From Streptomyces viridochromogenes DSM 40736 (lineage in GTDB: Bacteria > Actinomycetota > Actinomycetes > Streptomycetales > Streptomycetaceae), in NCBI RefSeq assembly GCF_000158955.1, contig NZ_GG657757.1, positions 3,275,866 to 3,339,865 of the forward strand: a stretch of DNA of 64,000 bases, written 5' to 3'. Shown here piece after piece: positions 61,534 to 64,000 of this stretch. The notes under the pieces are model-generated. The model was given only the letters and a program-made list of their open reading frames with translations, ran no database searches and was not told where the DNA came from. Made by a program: the position numbers and the translations under genes. Each line of letters begins with the position of its first letter. The first letter of the stretch is position 1.

Positions 61534-61558
61534 CTCCAAGCTAGCAAAGGGAACGCCG

Positions 61559-61590
61559 AAGGGGCCGGTGACGATGGTCACCGGCCCCTT
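61559..61590 (-). terminator. Terminator of the GroES-like gene
   Basis: AAGGGGCCGGTGAC (61559-61572), loop GATG, GTCACCGGCCCCTT (61577-61590); 14 perfect pairs, 16 nt past the stop at 61607, followed on that strand by a T-containing stretch. It insulates the sugE riboswitch from upstream transcription. Confidence 0.9.
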
Positions 61591-61606
61591 CCACCAGCAC
61601 GGGTAC

Positions 61607-61963
61607 CTACAGGTACAGGCCCGTCGAGTCCTCCGAGCCCTCGAACCGGTCCGCGGCCACGGCATGCAGATCGCGCTCGCGCATCAGCACGTACGCCACC
61701 CCGCGCACCTCGACCTCGGCACGGTCCTCCGGGTCGAACAGAACCCGGTCGCCCGGCTCCACGGTCCGGACGTTCTGCCCCACCGCGACGACCTCGGCCC
61801 AGGCGAGGCGCCGGCCGACCGCGGCCGTGGCGGGGATCAGGATGCCGCCACCGGAACGCCGCTCGCCCTCGCTGGTGTCCTGCCGCACGAGTACGCGGTC
61901 GTGCAGCATCCGGATGGGCAGCTTGTCCGGGTGGGTGCTGTGCTCGTTTCTCTTGGCGCTCAC
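61607..61963 (-). CDS. GroES-like (Cpn10) small protein
   Basis: 118 residues from GTG 61963. Cpn10 core: IRMLHDRVLVRQDTSEGERR, GGGILIPATA, AEVVAVGQNVRTVEPGDRVLF, AYVLMRERDLHAV. It lacks the neighbouring groEL and is diverged from the main GroES; the mobile loop (SEGERRSGGGIL) is present. Such orphan cpn10-like genes are common in streptomycetes. Role uncertain. Confidence 0.85.
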   Translation of the reverse strand: MSAKRNEHSTHPDKLPIRMLHDRVLVRQDTSEGERRSGGGILIPATAAVGRRLAWAEVVAVGQNVRTVEPGDRVLFDPEDRAEVEVRGVAYVLMRERDLHAVAADRFEGSEDSTGLYL

Positions 61964-62007
61964 GCCTTGAAACCTACCTGTCTTCCCGGCGAACGTGCGC
62001 AGTCGGG

Positions 62008-62337
62008 TCAGCCCTTGCGCCGCCGTGTGCTGAAGGCGAGCAGCCCGACCACTCCGACGACCACGAGGGCGACGGGCACGACCCGCTCCAGCCGGGGCGC
62101 GCCATCCTCGTCGACGAACCGGGCCCGCACGTCGGTGACGGCCCGGTTGACCTCCACGTAGGCCCGTCCGAGGGTGTGGTCGATATTGGACGCGACCTTG
62201 GCCTTGGCGTCCCCGACGATCGTCTTCGGGTGCACCCGCACCCCGATCTCGTCGAGGGTCTCGGCCAGGGTCTCGCGGCGGCGCCTGATGTCCGCCTCGA
62301 TCTGCGCCGGGGTCCTGGTGTCCGCCGTGTCCGCCAC
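62008..62337 (-). CDS. DUF3618 protein
   Basis: 109 residues. TPAQIEADIRRRRETLAETL, DEIGVRVHPKTIVGDAKAK at the start define DUF3618; a C-terminal helix (VVPVALVVVGVVGLLAF) anchors it with a basic RRRKG tail. Upstream of the GroES-like gene by 44 nt on the same strand. Function unknown; partners are often phage-holin-like membrane proteins. Confidence 0.92.
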   Translation of the reverse strand: MADTADTRTPAQIEADIRRRRETLAETLDEIGVRVHPKTIVGDAKAKVASNIDHTLGRAYVEVNRAVTDVRARFVDEDGAPRLERVVPVALVVVGVVGLLAFSTRRRKG

Positions 62338-62421
62338 CGTGTCGCCTCCGAAGTCGGTGTGAAGCCTGTGCTGGACAGTCTGTCAGCTCCACGGCTCACA
62401 GCACTGTCCCGACCCCCGGTC

Positions 62422-62472
62422 AGGGGTCCTTTCACTATGAGCGACCCGGACGGGCATAGTGAAAGGACCCCT
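62422..62472. promoter_or_regulatory. Perfect 18-bp inverted repeat upstream of bcp
   Basis: AGGGGTCCTTTCACTATG (62422-62439), 15-nt spacer, CATAGTGAAAGGACCCCT (62455-62472). All 18 positions pair. It ends 12 nt before the bcp start codon. It could be an operator pair, a leader hairpin or a terminator of incoming transcription. Confidence 0.85.
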
Positions 62473-62484
62473 TAGGCTGGTCCG

Positions 62485-62952
62485 ATGAGCGAGCGACTCC
62501 AGCCGGGGGACGTGGCCCCCGCCTTCACACTGTCCGACGCCGACGGCACCGAGGTGTCCCTGTCGGACCACAAGGGCCGCAAGGTCATCGTGTACTTCTA
62601 CCCGGCCGCCCTCACCCCCGGCTGCACCAAGCAGGCGTGCGACTTCACGGACAACCTGGAGCTGCTGGCGGGCGCGGGCTACGACGTCATCGGCATCTCC
62701 CCCGACAAGCCGGAGAAGCTGGCCAAGTTCCGCGAGAAGGAGTCCCTGCAGGTCACGCTGCTGGCCGACCCGGACAAGCGGGTCCTGGAGTCCTACGGCG
62801 CCTTCGGCGAGAAGAAGCTGTACGGCAAGACGGTCGTCGGCGTCATCCGCTCCACGATCGTCGTGGACGAGCAGGGCAAGGTCGAACGCGCCCTGTACAA
62901 CGTCAAGGCGACGGGCCACGTAGCCAAGATCATCAAGGATCTGGGAATCTGA
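62485..62952 (+). CDS. bcp: Thioredoxin-dependent thiol peroxidase (Bcp/PrxQ)
   Basis: 155 residues. Peroxiredoxin fold: GDVAPAFTLSDADGTEVSL, VIVYFYPAALTPGCTKQACD with the peroxidatic Cys in TPGCT and the nearby second Cys typical of PrxQ, GISPDKPEKLAKFREKE, and STIVVDEQGKVERAL. Reduces hydroperoxides using thioredoxin. An 18-bp inverted repeat lies just upstream. Confidence 0.95.
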   Translation: MSERLQPGDVAPAFTLSDADGTEVSLSDHKGRKVIVYFYPAALTPGCTKQACDFTDNLELLAGAGYDVIGISPDKPEKLAKFREKESLQVTLLADPDKRVLESYGAFGEKKLYGKTVVGVIRSTIVVDEQGKVERALYNVKATGHVAKIIKDLGI

Positions 62953-63038
62953 TCCGGTCGAGCTGATCCGGTCGAGCGGGGCGCGGAACGGCCGATGCGG
63001 ACCGAGAAGATCTCGGCCCGCGTCGCAGGCCGAGCGGG

Positions 63039-63770
63039 TCAGGCCGACTCGAGCAAGGTCGTATAAGCCCCTTCGGCAGCCCGGCCCTGCGCCGTACCCG
63101 GCGGAGTGTGGGCGAGGAACTCACTGGTCGAACCGCTCTGCACGAGACGTCCGCCCACCAGGACGGACACGTGATCGGCCTCTTCGGCGAGGTCGGTCAC
63201 GTCGTGCGTGGACAGCAGGATGCGCACCTCGCCCTTGACCGACGCGAGGAGATCGCGGAAGACCCGTCGCTGACGTGGGTCCATGCCGGCCGTGGGTTCG
63301 TCCAGGAGGAGCACCCGTGCGTCGTGGACCAGGGCACAGGCGACACCCACGCGCCTGAGCTGGCCGCCCGAGAGCCGACCGGTGCGGGTGTCGGCGTGCT
63401 CCGTCATCTCGACGCGGGCCAGCGCTCGCGGAGCGTTGGCCCAGGCATCGCCCTTGCTCATCCCCTTCAGCCAGCCGACATAGGCGACGTACTCGCGTGC
63501 CGTGAGCGAGGGCAGGGGTGTGATGTTCTGCGGCATCCAGGCCACCGTCCGCCGGTAGTCCTTGCTCTTCGCGTCGAGTCCGTCCCACGTCACGGTTCCC
63601 CGCTGGGGCGTGGTGACGGCAGCGGCCAGCTGCAGCATCGTGGACTTTCCGGCCCCGTTCGGTCCGAGCAGGATGGTCAGTCCGTCCGGAAGGCGGTAGG
63701 TGAAGTCCTTCAGCACGGCAGCCCGCCGTCGGCCGTAGGCGAAGGTGCAGGAATCGAGGACAAGCGTCAT
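63039..63770 (-). CDS. ABC transporter ATP-binding protein
   Basis: 243 residues. Walker A GPNGAGKST, Q loop WMPQNI, signature LSGGQLRR, Walker B VLLLDEPTAGMD, H loop STHDVTD. An ABC-2 exporter NBD, similar to those of small-molecule or Na+ exporters. The ATG overlaps the TGA of the upstream membrane-protein gene (ATGA), so the two are coupled. Confidence 0.92.
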   Translation of the reverse strand: MTLVLDSCTFAYGRRRAAVLKDFTYRLPDGLTILLGPNGAGKSTMLQLAAAVTTPQRGTVTWDGLDAKSKDYRRTVAWMPQNITPLPSLTAREYVAYVGWLKGMSKGDAWANAPRALARVEMTEHADTRTGRLSGGQLRRVGVACALVHDARVLLLDEPTAGMDPRQRRVFRDLLASVKGEVRILLSTHDVTDLAEEADHVSVLVGGRLVQSGSTSEFLAHTPPGTAQGRAAEGAYTTLLESA

Positions 63771-64000
63771 GCGGCTCTCCGTGCGAAGCGGTTCGGTGGA
63801 AGGAGGTGGGCACCGACGCCGACGGTGAGCATCAAGAGGGCTCCCGTGGAGGCGTACCAGGTGTCAGGCGGTTCGAGGAGTACGGTCCACGGGTAGGCGT
63901 CGCCGGGCGCTCTCATGCCGAAGAGCACGCCGAGTAGCGGCCACAGTGCGGGAACGAGGATGGCGGATCTCCCGAAGAGAGCCCCGCACAGCAGGGTGAG
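63767..64000 (-). CDS. Membrane protein partner of the ABC exporter (5' part outside window)
   Basis: The last 77 codons are visible: hydrophobic, with two helices (CGALFGRSAILVPALWPLLG and STGALLMLTVGVGAHLL) and a basic RFARRAA end. Directly upstream of, and overlapping, the ABC ATPase gene. Likely the permease or a partner subunit; family not recognisable from the fragment. Confidence 0.7.
   Translation of the reverse strand, partial: LTLLCGALFGRSAILVPALWPLLGVLFGMRAPGDAYPWTVLLEPPDTWYASTGALLMLTVGVGAHLLPPNRFARRAA

Noticed and set aside
62008..62337. DUF3618 gene as part of a phage tail or holin cassette
   Set aside because: No phage structural genes nearby; the family is common in Streptomyces core genomes.

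Overview
The window is a stretch of a high-GC actinomycete chromosome, almost certainly Streptomyces. The evidence is strong third-position G/C bias, GTG starts, rarity of TTA codons, a glxA-type radical copper oxidase next to a GH6 endoglucanase, LAxTG sorting, the ATP-binding/XRE/DUF397 trio, DUF397, DUF3618 and DUF445 proteins, and dispersed Streptomyces-type hairpin repeats.

Layout. 1-6.5 kb: the 3' part of glxA, a trypsin-STAND-WD40 conflict-type gene split by an A8 tract, and a lipoprotein GH6 glucanase. 6.9-10.4 kb: a sortase with a proline-rich surface protein, a HAD phosphatase and an LARTG-anchored surface protein. 10.6-16 kb: a ROK repressor facing a Gfo/Idh/MocA oxidoreductase and UPF0303 protein across a near-perfect operator, a SpoIIE-type phosphatase split by a C8 tract, and an LLM oxidoreductase. 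16-20.3 kb: a Ser/Thr kinase, two lipoproteins and a membrane protein, read as one operon. 20.6-21.4 kb: a fumarylacetoacetate-hydrolase-family enzyme.

21.6-28.4 kb is the most interesting region. It is a translationally coupled pair: an LCAT-like alpha/beta hydrolase, then a 1786-residue protein with a transglutaminase-like Cys-His-Asp domain, a STAND-type NTPase and sixteen 46-residue TPR-like repeats. I read it as an NLR-like immune pair, probably undescribed as a unit. 28.5-33 kb holds YidC, a GH30 galactanase and a SEC-C protein. 33.1-44.2 kb is an accessory island bounded by two structurally alike multi-hairpin elements. It carries a MORC/MutL-like GHKL ATPase, a Z1 helicase-like protein, an HNH nuclease, an NgoMIV-like restriction enzyme, a convergent C5 methyltransferase, Vsr, and a RsbW-like/XRE/DUF397 regulator trio.

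44.3-64 kb is mostly core: VOC protein, WYL regulator, MerR-SDR pair, DUF2267, Hsp20, an odd tRNA-Gly(UCC)-like gene, an MFS carrier, DUF445, an SGNH hydrolase, DUF1707, a three-gene ABC-2 exporter, a secreted protein, a bifunctional penicillin-binding protein, a guanidine-III riboswitch with SugE/Gdx, a GroES-like protein, DUF3618, Bcp and an ABC exporter running off the end.

A cross-cutting observation: in-frame TTA (bldA-dependent) codons occur in the trypsin-STAND-WD40 gene, in both genes of the LCAT/STAND-TPR pair and in the restriction enzyme. I found none in the housekeeping genes or in the cognate methyltransferase. This suggests that immune effectors here are developmentally gated.
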